NCBI GenBank assembly: GCA_963575745.1
Contig: CAUYUJ010012714.1
Span: 374,258-438,257 of the forward strand
From: Prorocentrum cordatum
Lineage: Eukaryota > Sar > Dinophyceae > Prorocentrales > Prorocentraceae
DNA: 64,000 bases
Direction: 5' to 3'
Shown: positions 22,575 to 33,493 of the stretch, one piece after another
Position numbering within the stretch: the stretch's first letter is position 1
Layout of the letters: each line of letters starts with the position of its first letter
Translations under genes and position numbers: made by a program
The notes under the pieces: generated by a model
Told to the model about the DNA's origin: nothing
What the model saw: the letters and a program-made list of their open reading frames with translations, nothing else
Databases searched by the model: none

Positions 22575-24215
22575 GATGCATGGGAGGAGGAGGAAGAGGA
22601 GAAGGAGGAGGAGGAGGAGGAGGAGCGTACACCTAAGGAGTGCAGCTTTCCTGCGAGGCCCCCACGGGAAGGGCCTGCAGAGGCCGAACACCGTAACAAA
22701 AACACGCCCGCCGCGACTTCTTCACAGCGGGAACGAGGTGTGGGCACGCACCTCCCATGAGCGGGTTGCCGGCGGCGGCGCTCGAAGGCGCACCCGTGCG
22801 CAGCCGACCGGGGCCTGCCCAAGTGCAGCAGGCAGAGCTTCGGTGCGCCCCTGGCACGGCCGCGAGCGCGGCCCGCCCGCGGCGCCCGAGGCCGCGGCCG
22901 CCCTCGGCGCGGGGGCGGCGGGCGGCGGAAAAGCGGCCGCCCCGCCGGGCCGGAGGTCGGCCAGACTTCGTCGGGTCGGCCGCCGCACACCGTGCCGTTG
23001 GCTCGATTACCGCGGCGTCATGGCCGCACCCTGCAGGCAGCGCAGAGGGGCGCAGCGCCACGTGGCAGCGACCGGCCGAGCCGCACACCGGCCGAGCGCA
23101 ACCAGCCGCGAGGCGGCCACAGCCGACCGAGGCGCAGACACCCCTGGGGTTTCCAGGGCGAGCGGGCGAGAGAGCAGCCGAACGAGTTGTTGTTGACTCG
23201 CGGACAGAGGGCCCAACGGCGCGGCCGCCGGCGCCCCAGCACGGTGCCGACCTAGTCGGGCACCTTCGGTAGCTGTGGGAGTCGTCTCGCAGCTAAGGTA
23301 CAGTCGGACCTGGGCCAGAAGAACATCCCTCAAGAACATGAGACCCTGCGCCGGCCAAAACGCACTGAACATCCAAGGGCCCCCCCCGCAGAATGCTCAA
23401 GGGCTTCCAACAAGCAGGAAGAACATCAGGGCATTCTCCCCGAGGCGACCTCGATCTTACACCTCGGTCCGACTGCAACGAATTCAACCTCGCTCGGCAT
23501 TCGGCTCTCGATTCCGAGAAGCCGAGCGGCCCACGGCTCCAGACGCGGCCAGGCGGCGCTGGCTGGGCAGGCAGCACCCGCAGGCCCTGCCAGGTCCAAG
23601 CTCGGGCATGCGCACGAGCGCGTGGCTTTCAGGGGGATTTTCGTAACCTCGACTGGGCCCACAGCTGAGTGCAACTTAGCTGGCAGCGCGGGGGCTTGCA
23701 GCTTGCTCCGCTGAAAAAGTTGCCTCAGCTGTCAGCTGGCACGACTACAGGCCCAAGGCACGAAACATTGCATCTCCTGTGACCGACCTCTGCGGTGGCA
23801 AATCCAGGACTGGCTTCCAGGGGGAATAAGGAGAGGAGGGTGAGGACGATGAGAGGGCAAGGCAAGACGATGAGCCATGGGCGAATCCAGCAAACGGCAC
23901 CTTAGCCACAGTCGCCCGTCGAGGTGGTGTGGAGGCCGATGCCTTTAGCATCTACAACCTTCTGGCGATATCTGGAGACCTCCGGGGACTCCTGGCAAGA
24001 GGCCCGCCTCGAAATGTCGCAACCACTCACAACCAGTGTAAGCCATGGTGACATACGCCACGCAGCCTGAACGGAGTGGGCGTGTTGGAATGCTCGTCTT
24101 GTTGCCTGCTCGTTTTTGAATGTGCTTTCTAAGGCCGACCCCTCCCCCCGCCACAAACTAACCAACACCCAAAAACACGCCCCCCGTAAATTTGCTCTCC
24201 GGCGCTCTTTTCCGC
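22575..24215. other. GGA tract followed by GC-rich sequence without a recognised gene
   Basis: 22,575-22,627 is a GGA/GAG tract. 22,780-23,270 is very GC-rich, with long overlapping frames on both strands, a sign of composition rather than coding. 23,270-24,215 contains nothing I recognise. Confidence 0.55.
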
Positions 24216-24219
24216 CTCC

Positions 24220-25210
24220 AGACGGCGAAGATGGTTCTACAGACGGCTTCCAAGACAGCCAAGATGACACCACGACGGCCCAAAATTTACAAACCCGGCA
24301 TACGTAAGAGGCTCCGAAACGGCCGCAAGACGGCTCGAGAGGCTTCCAAGACGTTTTTGTTCATCCATCGACTTCGGGGAAAACAGAACACCACATTGCA
24401 GAGGTCAGTAGTATGTGTGCGAGCAAACTGCACTGAAGGATTCCCGCTGCAGGGCACAAACCCTTACTCGCCATCTGGGGGCGCGCCACGCGGGTGCAGG
24501 GGGCTCCGACGAGCGCCTACCTTCGAGCATGCTCACTCTCGGCTGCTTCAGGGAGATCCTAGAAAATCCATTGCTTCGTCTTCTTGGGTGTCCAAATCTG
24601 CGTGGTCGAACTTGATCGAGCGCTGGCTCGATGTCAGCGTCTAAATGGCTGGCGGTCGGGCGCGAGGCGAAAAGGCGCGGCTGTGGGTGGGCACTGGCGG
24701 GCGCGGAGCAGGCACGAGAGGGGGGCCTCAGGAAAAAAAGGGAACGACAGGTGTCCGCGGACTTACGTTCCTGCTGAAGCAAGGCCCCGCGCCCCCAAAG
24801 CTGAAGCAAGGCCCGGCCCCCCAGCAGCGGTGGCGCCGACGACGGTGGTTCCAATCCATCGACTTCGGGCGGCTGTATCAAGGAGGCCCTAGAAAATCCA
24901 TTGCTTCGTCTTCTTGGGCGTCCAAATCTGCGTGGTGCTTCCAAGATGTCCGAAGATGACTTCCGGGTTTCTGACCGCCCAAGACTGTCCACACGGCCTC
25001 CAACACAGCTGCAAGACAATCCAAGAGGCCCCAAAGAGGGCCAACGTGGGCCCCAAAGAGGAGCCCAATATCGCCCAATAGCCTCCCAAGAGCCTCCGCA
25101 CCAAGACGGCCCAGAGAGGCCTCCAAGACGGACTCCCAAGGCGTTCGATGGGCCAAGAGCTCCCTAAGACGGCCCGAGATTCCCAGAGAGCCCCCCAAAG
25201 AGACCGCAAA
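24220..25210 (+). repeat. CCAAGANGGCCC-type repeats, block 2, with an internal 45-bp direct repeat
   Basis: Words of the 17.44-kb family recur at 24,220-24,400 and 24,940-25,210. A near-identical 45-base segment (AGAAAATCCATTGCTTCGTC and the bases after it) is present at 24,562-24,605 and 24,891-24,934. Each copy is preceded, with different spacing, by a CCATCGACTTCGGG word (24,365 and 24,857). No gene is recognised. Confidence 0.75.
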
Positions 25211-25639
25211 ATGCCTTTTCATGTTCTCCTTTTCCTGCTCATCCTTCTCCTTCTCCTCCCTATCGGGCGGACGACGATGAGGTCGAATTCGCGATCCGCC
25301 TCAATTCACCGCTCGCCCAACTGCAGCAGGGCGTGAACTCGACCTCCCCCTATACCGCGAGGACAAATACGCTGTCGAGTTCACGACCCGTTCCAGTGCA
25401 GACCAGACGTCGGAATTGCGCTGTTTCTATACTCAGTCTCATTCCTGCTGCGCTGTTGCAAAGGCACGGTGGCGGGGTTTGCAAAAGGCAGCTGGCTAGA
25501 TAGCTCTGAACGGATAGTTCGATATATCGATACCTGAACAAGTTATCGATGACATTATATGCTGAACGAGTCCATTCAGGCATCTGCCGTTCGCTCAAGA
25601 CCGGCCTGCAAGTGGGACCAACTCGACTTCCCTCCTTAT

Positions 25640-26915
25640 CCAACTCACCCTCATCCCTCATCCCATCCCCATGCACCCTTCTACCTCCTCACCCCCTGTC
25701 CCTCCTGACAACTTCCTCGTCCTCCAGCTCACCCTCCTGTACCTCCCTCATCTGGCCTCCTCCCGTCATCGTGCCTTCTCCTCCTCTTTCCCTTGTAACA
25801 CAGAGGGTCTTTAGTGCTGCGCCCCCCCCCCCTAGCTCTCAAACTCGTCCCTCCTCCTCCTTCCCCTCCTTCCTCTTCCTCCTCTCTCTCCTCCTCCTCC
25901 CCCTCATCCTCCTCCTCATCCTCTTCCTCCTCCTCTTCCTCCTCCTCCACCTTCTCCTCTTCCTCCTCCTCCTCCTCTCCTCCTCCTTGTCCTCCTCTCC
26001 TCCTCCTCCCCATCCTCCTCCTCTTCCTCCTCCTCCTCCTCCCCGTCCTCCTCCTCCTCCTCCTTCTCCTCCCCCGTCCCCCCCCTCCTCTCTCGCTTTC
26101 CTGCTTCTTTGTCCTCGGCCCCCTTGCTCTCCGCACAAATTCCACCGTTGGGGTCCCAATCCGTTGGGGTCCCAATCCGTCAACAAGACCGCGGGATAAT
26201 GACTTAGTTCCCCATTCTTGCCCATGGGGTATGAAAGACCCTTCGCAGTTATCCCTCTTCGCCCCTCCCCTCACTCAAGAACCCCGCGTCCAGACGACGG
26301 TCCCTTCTTGCCCCCTCAACCGCGACAGCGGCGCATTGGAGCTCGCACGGCACGCGTATCACCCCGCCGCTGCGGATAAGAGTGAGGGGGCGGCGTGGTC
26401 GTCGGCGCTCTTCTTCGAGGCTCTGAAGAAGCCTGTCGCAGGCGCCGATTGTTTTAACGCGTTGCGCAACGAGACCGCCGCAGGCGCCGACTTCTCGTCA
26501 AAACTATGCGGGTGGGTCGCGGGGTGGGTCGCGGGGTGGTTCTCGGGCGGGTCGCCGGCGAGAACGGCGACACCAACGCAACAACAACAACCTTCACCGC
26601 GGAACCAGACTTCAGCCACGCGCCCACAGACAATGAATGACCGTTCGGCCCCCTTCATTCTGATACCTCTAAGGTTCCTACCCCTCCTCCTCCTCCCTTC
26701 TCCCCCTCTCGTTCGTTGGTGTTTTCCTCCGTCTCCTCTCTGGCATCCTCTTCGTCCTCCCCCCCCTCCTCCCCTTCCCGTTCTCCTCCACTTTGCCTCC
26801 TCCTCCTCCTCCTCGTCCCAGCTCCTTCTCCTCCTCCGCATCCTCCTGCTACTTCTTCTGCTTCTCCTCCTCCTCCCCCTCCTCCTCCATCTCCTGCTCC
26901 TCGTTGCCCTCGGGC
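25640..26915. repeat. Two (TCC)n blocks
   Basis: 25,690-26,095 and 26,680-26,915 are dominated by CTCCTC/TCC on the plus strand. The long frames spanning them are Leu/Ser/Pro or Glu/Arg strings. Between them, 26,100-26,680 contains the imperfect tandem words TCCCAATCCGTTGGGGTCCC and GGGTGGGTCGCGGGGTGGGT but no gene. Confidence 0.85.
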
Positions 26916-26929
26916 TGCTAGAGTGGCAC

Positions 26930-27480
26930 CCTGGCGAAATGAGCCTGGCTGTCCCTAGCAATCAGACCAAACGGAGCATCGGTCCGCGTGGCGAACATGA
27001 GACCAGCTTATCTTTCTTCCCGCATTTGGCGCCTGGCACCTGTGCGGGCCTGCGAGTAATGTGTGCACGATCGGCCTGCGGGATGGTTCGTCCCGTTCGC
27101 GGGGCCACCGCGGGCGCCAACACCTGCGCCACGTCGGCCGCACGCCCACCAACGAAGTGCACAGGGCCTCCGAGGCAAACCTCTCGCACGCCGATTCTGC
27201 ACAAGGGCTGTATGCATCAAGTCGGTCTGGCTGACATCCTGCTCTGTGACCAGCACGCAGGATAAGCTTCATTGCACACGCAGCTGGCAATGGGGCTGCT
27301 GCGCTTTCTGCTGCTGAGCCACCGCTACCCCGCAACGGCACATTACGCTGCATGGCGGGATGGCGTAGGCAGAGTACTCGAATCCGTCTCCCCCGAAGAA
27401 TGGGATTGTGACCGTAGCGCCGCGCCGCACAGTGTGATGTGTAACAATGCCTTGCGTCAAGTCGCGATGTTTTCATCAGC
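26930..27480 (+). other. Possible Cys-rich reading frame, unrecognised
   Basis: Downstream of the TCC block the plus-strand frame ending at 27,265 reads APGTCAGLRVMCARSACGMV, then ARPPTKCTGPPRQTSRTPIL and HKGCMHQVGLADILLCDQHA before the stop. Cys and His recur (C-x8-C-x4-C, then C-x3-H ... C-x2-H), which could be a small zinc-binding tail. The opposite strand is also open here (26,955-27,476), so chance is possible. No family is recognised. Confidence 0.25.
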
Positions 27481-27540
27481 TGAGACGTTGAGGCAGTGGG
27501 GATGGGGGCGGGACAGTAATCGAATCGACGCTTAGGCGAT

Positions 27541-27578
27541 GTGGCTGCTGCTGGTGATGATGATGATGCTGCTGATGC

Positions 27579-27621
<43 letters not shown>

Positions 27622-27624
27622 CGT
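27541..27624. repeat. (GAT)n/(ATG)n microsatellite
   Basis: About 80 bases of GATGATGATG with a few CTG interruptions. It marks the start of a long apparent frame that has no recognisable content further on. Confidence 0.97.
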
Positions 27625-27937
27625 CACCCTCCTCCTGTCCCTGCTCGCCTTCTCCTCCTCATCTTCCGCTTGCCTTTCCTTCACCTTCTCCTCGACGCCA
27701 TCGCCCTGCTCCATCTCGTTCCCCTCCCGTCTTTGCTGCTGCTCCTGCCCGTTCCTCCTCCCCCTTGTATCAACACTATATTCTCATTCGTGCGCCTCGT
27801 GTCTTCGGCCTGATCTTCGTCATCTGTGGATCACCCTTCACCGGGGAATGCTGCACTTGGCTCAAATGCTTCATGTTGCCATGTTCCGTCTCCCGCTGTG
27901 TGTCTCGTCTCTGTCTCCCTGCCCTCCCCATTTTATG

Positions 27938-28115
27938 GAGGCCTCCCACATGGGGTCCGAGAAAAATGGGATCGGAGGATCGCCCCGCATCGCTAGTGCA
28001 TCTTTGATGTATCGCCGATGCATCGGCGATCTAGGCGATGCATCGGTGACGTCGACGCGGAGGAAATCGGGCCCCACTTCGAGCCGAATCGCCGATGCGT
28101 CCACGATGCGGCGCG
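27938..28115 (+). repeat. Dispersed repeat R2, copy 1
   Basis: Shares GCCTCCC-ATGGGGTC-GAG, CGGAGGATCG, several GATGCATCGGCGATG words and GATGCGGCGCG with 41,828-41,975 in the same order and orientation. The unit contains nested short palindromes based on ATGCAT/CGATGCATCG. Confidence 0.75.
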
Positions 28116-28488
28116 ACCTTTCTACCCCGTCGGCTCGGTCCCTGGGGCGACTTGTTCGTCCAGACGAATTCTTCGACGGTTTCAGGGGCCGTGGAAGGGC
28201 CCTGGAGGCCCTGAAGCGGCAAAACACCTTCAGGACCCCTCTGCTTCGGGACCTGTCTCCTTCCTGGCGATCCCCGCCCCCTCCGTGCGCCGAGATCTTG
28301 GACGTCTTCTTCACGGCGTACGCGCACCGGTCGATCCTGTGCTGTGCGCGGTACACCTCGGATGACAGCGCGCGGCGCCGCACGCGTCTGGTCCCAGACG
28401 GAGATGGAGAAGAGCAGCACGAAGGCAATTTGGCGGCGCGCACCAGAGGATGTGTGGAGGGAAGAAACATTCGTAAACGGAGGCAGCA

Positions 28489-28550
28489 CTGCTTCTTAGA
28501 AGGCGCCGGCCTTACACCTATAGACAAGGCCCGCGCCTTCTAAGAAGCAG
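28489..28550. repeat. Perfect 18-bp inverted repeat (long hairpin)
   Basis: 28,489-28,506 (CTGCTTCTTAGAAGGCGC) is the exact reverse complement of 28,533-28,550. The pairing can be extended inward through CGGCCTT/AAGGCCC, leaving about 12 unpaired bases. The stem could fold in RNA or as a DNA cruciform. It is not followed by a T run on either strand, so it is not a simple terminator. Confidence 0.9.
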
Positions 28551-28619
28551 GGGTGCATCTAAGAAGCCTTCCTCCCTCCCGCATCCCACTCTGCGCGTGG
28601 CCGAACAATGGCCTCGGCG

Positions 28620-28960
28620 ACGTCCTCCTCCTCCTCCTCCTCCTCCTCCTCCTCCTCCTCCTGCTCCTCCTCCTCCTCCTCCTCCTCCTCCTCCTCTCCC
28701 TCCTCCTTCTCCTCCTCCTCCTCCATTCCCTTTCCTTGTAAATAACTTCTCCCTGTCGCACCCCGAGGCCACTTCTTAGGGCGGGCCGGGCGCTTCGCCT
28801 GAGACTTCCTCACCATGTACGACTCTGAAGCTTAACAATTGGCAATAGTTTCACATATGGAGGGCAGCTGGTTTTCAAGCTGTGGCTCAGCCTGAGCGCG
28901 GCGCACATCCTTTCTAAAAGTCTGCGAGAATTTTACTGATTGAGGGCGGATGATTTTGAT
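28620..28960. repeat. (TCC)n tract and one R5-type unit
   Basis: 28,620-28,730 is TCC repeat with TGC/TTC interruptions. 28,830-28,960 contains a unit related to repeat R5 (GGTTTTCAAGCTGTGGCTC ... GAGCGCGGCGCACATCC ... TTGAGGGCGG), same orientation as 30,245-30,500. No gene. Confidence 0.75.
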
Positions 28961-29094
28961 TATCCCGGCAAAGCAACCTAACAGCGATGTGTAGAAGCAT
29001 ATCTGGAAGCATTCTCCTTAAGATTCAGATCAGAATCCAGTTGTAGAATTCTGCTGTTCTCACAGTCGCAGTCGCATTCGCGATGACAGTCGCA

Positions 29095-29490
29095 GTGGCA
29101 ACGGCATTCGCAATCACAGCCTCAGCCTCAGCCTGCCTGAGTATCAGCCTGCCTCACTCTCAGCCTCAGCCTGCCTCAGCCTGCCTCAGCCTCAACCTCA
29201 GCCTGCTTCAGCCTCAGCCTCAGTCTGCCTCAGCCTCAGCCTCAGCCTCAGCCTCAGCCTGCCTCAGCCTGCCTCAGCCTCAGCCTGCCTCAGCCTCAGC
29301 CTCAGCCTGCCTCAGCCTCAGCCTCAGCCTGCTCAGCCTCAGCCTCAGTCTGCCTTCAGCCTCGGCCTCAGCCTCAGCCTGCCTCAGCCTCAGCCTGCCT
29401 CAGCCTCAGCCTCTGCCTCTGCCTCAGCCTGCCTCAGCCTCAGCCTCAGCCTGCCTCAGCCTCAGCGTCAGCCTCAGCCTCAAGCCTCAT
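29095..29490 (+). repeat. (CAGCCT)n minisatellite
   Basis: Almost 400 bases built from CAGCCT and CAGCCTGC words. It adjoins the 73-bp satellite directly at 29,491. Translation is a Ser-Ala-Leu string. Confidence 0.97.
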
Positions 29491-30103
29491 TCAAAATGTG
29501 GCCCGGGAGTGGAGTTCTGGGAACTCGAAGACCGCGAAGTGGCCTACAGTTGGCTCCGGGCATTCAAAATGTGGCCCGGGAATGGAGTTCTGGGAACTCG
29601 AAGACCACGAAAGTGGCCTACAGTTGGCTCCGGGCACCCAAAATGTGGCCCGGGAATGGAGTTCTGGGAACTCGAAGACCACGAAGTGGCCTACAGTTGG
29701 CTCCGGGCATCCAAAATGTGGCCCGGGAATGGAGTTCTGGGAACTCGAAGACCACGAAGTGGCCTACAGTTGGCTCCGGGCATCCAAAATGTGGCCCGGG
29801 AATGGAGTTCTGGGAACTCGAAGACCACGAAGTGGCCTACAGTTGGCTCCGGGCATCCAAAATGTGGCCCGGGAATGGAGTTCTGGGAACTCGAAGACCA
29901 CGAAGTGGCCTACAGTTGGCTCCGGGCATCCAAAATGTGGCCCGGGAATGGAGTTCTGGGAACTCGAAGACCACGAAGTGGCCTACAGTTGGCTCCGGGC
30001 ATCCAAAATGTGGCCCGGGAATGGAGTTCTGGGAACTCGAAGACCACGAAGTGGCCTACAGTTGGCTCCGGGCATCCAAAATGTACGCCGGGAATGGAGT
30101 TCT
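29491..30103 (+). repeat. 73-bp tandem satellite S1, about 8.4 copies
   Basis: Unit starts with CAAAATGTGGCCCGGGAATG and contains TTCTGGGAACTCGAAGACCA and CCTACAGTTGGCTCCGGGCA. Copies begin at 29,491, 29,564, 29,638, 29,711, 29,784, 29,857, 29,930, 30,003 and 30,076 (partial). Units are nearly identical; the second is 74 bases because of one extra A. Since 73 is not a multiple of three, each reading frame cycles through all three translations, and all three plus-strand frames stay open. That is a property of the unit, not evidence for protein. Confidence 0.97.
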
Positions 30104-30890
30104 AGCAGCGCCAAGAGCGATTTTGCGAGGATGTCCCAAGCGATTTGGGCTTCGACGGCAGCCGCCCCGGGTCCCGCCCCGACCCCCCTGAGGAGTCATG
30201 ATGCTCTCTTTTGGCTTCTACTAGAAACCTATCAGTCTTCGCTGTTAGGTAAAAATGTGGCTCTCGCCTGAGCGCGGCGCACATCCGTTTTTAAAACATG
30301 GGAAGAGTTTCGCGGAATGAGGGCGAGTGGTTTTCAAAATGTGGCTCTCGCCTAAGCGCGGCGCGCATCCTTTTTTAACACATGGCAAGAGTTTCGCGGA
30401 TTGAGGGCGAATGGTTTTCAAGCTGTGGCTCTCGCCCTAGAGCGGCGCACAGTCGTGTTAAATCATAGCAAGAGTTTCACGGGTTCAGGGCGGTTCCATT
30501 CCAACATGGGGCTCACTCGTTTGTGCACCATGTTCGAACATGTCGCACGGATTCCCATCATCAACGTACCAGAAACGGTGTTTTGGAAGGATCCAGGATT
30601 ATGCGGGCGCGACAATTTCGTTGATTCTTTGTGTTGAAGTCCACGGAATGGCGTTCTGGCACGATTTAGGATCGTTAAGAGGCAACAGTCAAGTGGATCC
30701 GTGACGTTGGACTCCCGAGAACAATGTTTTGGCATGCTTCAGGGTCTTCAAAGGGGTGTATTCCAACGGGGCAGTTCCCTCAGTGGACATGAAACGTTGT
30801 AGGGGCCTATGAAAAGGGAGCCTGGAGGGATGGTTTACTCCATCATCGTTGGTGATTCTTGGGTTTACACTGGTCCTCCTCCTCCTCCTG
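30104..30890 (+). repeat. Dispersed repeat R5, copy 2
   Basis: 30,104-30,240 is unrecognised. At 30,245-30,500 three units of about 84 bases follow (TGTGGCTCTCGCC ... GCGCGGCGCACATCC ... GAGTTTCGCGGA-TGAGGGCG). 30,500-30,740 carries GATTTAGGATCGTTAAGAGG-type sequence matching 20,072-20,225 in reverse. 30,840-30,890 (TTGGGTTTACACTGGTCCTC) joins a TCC start. Compare copy 1 at 19.9-20.74 kb. Confidence 0.65.
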
Positions 30891-31045
30891 CTCATGGCCA
30901 GCCGTCCTCGCGTCCTCCACCCCCCGTCCGCGCCCCCCTCGCCCCGCCCACCGAGGCAGGGGCCGTGGAGAACTGGCCTCTGCCGATGGCGACAACGCCG
31001 CAGAACTCCCTGGGCCGCACGAAGAGGGGGAGGCCCCGCGGAGGA

Positions 31046-31680
31046 GGTGGAGGAGGAGGAAGGGGAGGAGGAGGAGGAGGAGGAGGAGGAGGAGGAGGAG
31101 GAGGAGGAGGAGGAGGAGGAGGAGGAGGAGGAGGAGGAGGAGAAGGACGACGAGAAAGAGAAGGAGGGAGGAGGTGGAGGAGGAGGAAGGGAGGAGGAGA
31201 GGACGACGAGGACGAGGAGGAGGAGGAGGAACAGGAGGAGGGGGAGGAGGAAGAGGAGGAAGGAGGAGAAGGAGGAGAGAGGAGGAGGAGGAGGAGAGGA
31301 GGAGGAGGAGGGCAGGAGGAGCAGGAGGAGGAGGAGGAGGAGGAGGAGCTGGAGGACGAGGAGGAGGAGGAGGACAAGGAAGAGGAGGCGGAGGACCGAG
31401 GAGGCGGAGGACAGAGGAGGGGGAGGAGGAAGAGGAGGAGGAGGAGGAGGAGCAGGAGGAGGAGGAGGAGGAATAATATTAATAGTATTAAGAATAATAA
31501 TATAAATAATACTTACATCAATAATAAGACGAGTAATCATAGTGAGCAGAATAAGAATAAGAGTAATACTAATGAGACGGCAAATAAGAATAATAAGACG
31601 AACCAACATACGAATCATAATGCTAATCAGAATAAGACGAGTATTAATAACAATAAAAAATACTAATCAGAAGGATGAAA
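31046..31680 (+). repeat. Long (GGA)n tract followed by AAT-rich repeat
   Basis: 31,046-31,465 is GGA repeat with GAC, GAA and CAG interruptions, the longest in the window. 31,470-31,680 changes abruptly to AATAAT/AATACTAAT words, very AT-rich compared with its surroundings. Translations are Glu/Gly/Arg and Asn/Ile strings. Confidence 0.95.
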
Positions 31681-31799
31681 AATAATAGGAATAACGAGAA
31701 GAAAGAGAAACAGAGGAGGACGAGGAGGAAGAACACGAGGACGACGAGGAGGAGGAGTCCCGCCGCCGCAGCCGGCTGGGCGCTCGGAGCCGCGCGCCC

Positions 31800-32190
31800 C
31801 TCGCCCTCGGTGCCACGACGAGCGGTCGGCTGCGCCCGTAGACCAAACGTGCGACGTCCGGATGTCGTCGTCCACGCGAGGCCCCCAGAAGCCCCGACTC
31901 TGCGTGTCCCCAGGGCTGGCTCTCCATTCTGGCCTACTCTTGGAATGTCCTGGGGCCTGGCAGTCTTGGGGCGTGCGGCGCGCTCGCGGCCGCGCGGCCG
32001 CCGCGGCGTCGGGCGCGGCCGCCGCGGCGCGGCGGCGGGCGTTCAAGGGCTGGCCCCTCCGCAGGAGAGGAGGAGGAGGAGGAGGAGGAGGAGGAGGAGG
32101 AGGAGGAGGAGGAGGAGGAGGAGGAGGAGGAGGAGGAGGAGAAAGAGAAGGAGGAGGAGGAGGAGGAGGAGGAGGAGGAGGATTTTGACG
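31800..32190 (+). repeat. Dispersed repeat R1, copy 2, with (GGA)n tail
   Basis: Matches 18,690-18,985 over several blocks (CAAACGTGCGACGTCCGGAT, GGGCGCGGCCGCCGCGGCGC, GGCGTTCAAGGGCTGGCCCC) and, as there, passes into a GGA tract at 32,070-32,180. Confidence 0.65.
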
Positions 32191-32215
32191 TCAACTCCAA
32201 GGCCTGAGTAATAAA

Positions 32216-32701
32216 TTATCGCCACGGCACAGGCTCCACCGTGAACCCTGCATTCGACGGGTGCCGATCCTTACACATCGCTTTGAAAGTTTCGGTATTC
32301 TTCCTCGTCGGTGGCTGGCATCGCTGAGCTAAGCCTCGAATGTATCCCAGCGAGCCGTACGAATGGCACCTCAGGCAAACAGTCAGGAAGGTGCCATCTG
32401 ACACCAGGAGCGATACAGCATTATGCCCCAGCTCTCTGAGACTAGGCCCGTCCAGCTTCGACTCGTTAGGACACGAGCCACCAGGCATCACGCGGCTCTT
32501 GCGCGAGAGCAAACAGTGTTGGCAGCGCCAATTAGGTGAAGCGATAAAACCCTCGCCTTTCTCCCATGCCCAGGCGTGGGGCCTGGAAGGTGGCGAAGGA
32601 TCCGCGGGCGGAGGCACCCACGGGCAGTTAGTTCAATCGAGAGGCGACCAGAGCGGCAGCAACTTCGCCGCGAGCTTGCAAACCGCCTTTGCGATCTTAA
32701 T
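32216..32701 (-). pseudogene. LINE B: C-terminal Cys-rich tail
   Basis: It is in the same frame as the RNase H part, after a TGA at 32,702 and a second TGA near 32,640; between them the frame reads AKAVCKLAAKLLPLWSPL, the helix that usually follows RNase H in these elements. The tail then has WRCQHCLLSRKSRV and FLTVCLRCHSYGSLGYIRGL followed by AQRC. The second block is the conserved end of dinoflagellate LINE proteins (V-x-C-x2-C-G/H-x-Y-x ... L-x2-x-C). It probably binds zinc and nucleic acid. The reading ends at a stop near 32,216. Confidence 0.75.
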
Positions 32702-33493
32702 TCACCAGTTGAGAACACACTCCTCGGCCTCCGAGGGGCGGGGGTGAAGAGTCGCCCCCTGCTTGGCAGCCCGATCTGCCAGATCATTCCCAAGGCGCCT
32801 CCAGCGCTCCTCAGGTGAGATGCCCGCTTCCTGCGGGTCTTTGTTAGCATCCACCTTCACGACGGCATCGACGGACGACTCCCCAAGACGATACATCATC
32901 ATGAGCCCTGCAAACGGGCGACGGTAGCTGAGCTGCGCAGCCTTATCCCCAGCACAGGCGGAGATCACATTCGCACAGTCACTGAAAAACGTAGAGCGCT
33001 GCTCGGCAGGAAAAGCGGCCTCGCCAAGACGGACTCCACCGCCGGCGGCAGCGCCAGAACGTTCCGGACGCGCACTGCCGGAACGTTCTGGTGAATTTTT
33101 CTGCTGGAGCGTTCTAGTGAACGTTCTGGTGCCATTGTTCATGACCTCGACTCCTCCGCGGGCGAGGGCAGCGAATTCAGCGCACTGCGAGGTCTGGATG
33201 AACGGAGCATATGTTGGCACGTAGATGTGGCACACCCTATCCCCAGCAGCATCGACCTTGACAAGCCCGTACCCAGCGCTCGAGAGCTCGGCAATCTCAT
33301 GACGGAAGCAGCTGCCGTCAAGGAATATGTTGCCCGAAAATGTGCCACAGTCCTGGGGGGGCTCAACCCGATCACACACAGCCTGGAAACCTTCATCAAC
33401 TAACTCCCGAGACGGCCTAGGGAAGAAGCTACAGCAGGACAACACCACAGGCGGTGAAACTCCGTGTCTCTGCAGAGACCGCAGATCTCGCAT
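32702..33493 (-). pseudogene. LINE B: RNase H domain with an insertion
   Basis: Catalytic blocks: NIFLDGSCF (Asp codon 33,319), TSQCAEFAAL (Glu, about 33,178), FFSDCANVISAC (Asp, about 32,980) and GNDLADRAAKQG (Asp, about 32,776). All four carboxylates are present. Between the Glu and the second Asp lie about 65 residues, well above the 25-45 I would expect. The excess (about 33,055-33,140) is built from four copies of an AGAACGTTC-like word and translates to TRTFTRTLQQKNSPERSGSA. The 5' end of this frame overlaps the RT frame by about 90 bases through a frameshift. Confidence 0.8.

Noticed and set aside
25814-27265. 483-residue plus-strand frame
   Set aside because: Most of it is Ser/Pro/Leu translation of TCC tracts; only the last ~70 residues have unusual Cys content, listed separately at low confidence.
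29083-30271. Three overlapping long plus-strand frames
   Set aside because: They arise because the 73-bp unit and the CAGCCT repeat contain no stop in any frame.
30809-31666. Glu/Gly/Arg-rich protein
   Set aside because: Pure product of the GGA tract, changing abruptly to Asn/Ile where the repeat changes to AAT.
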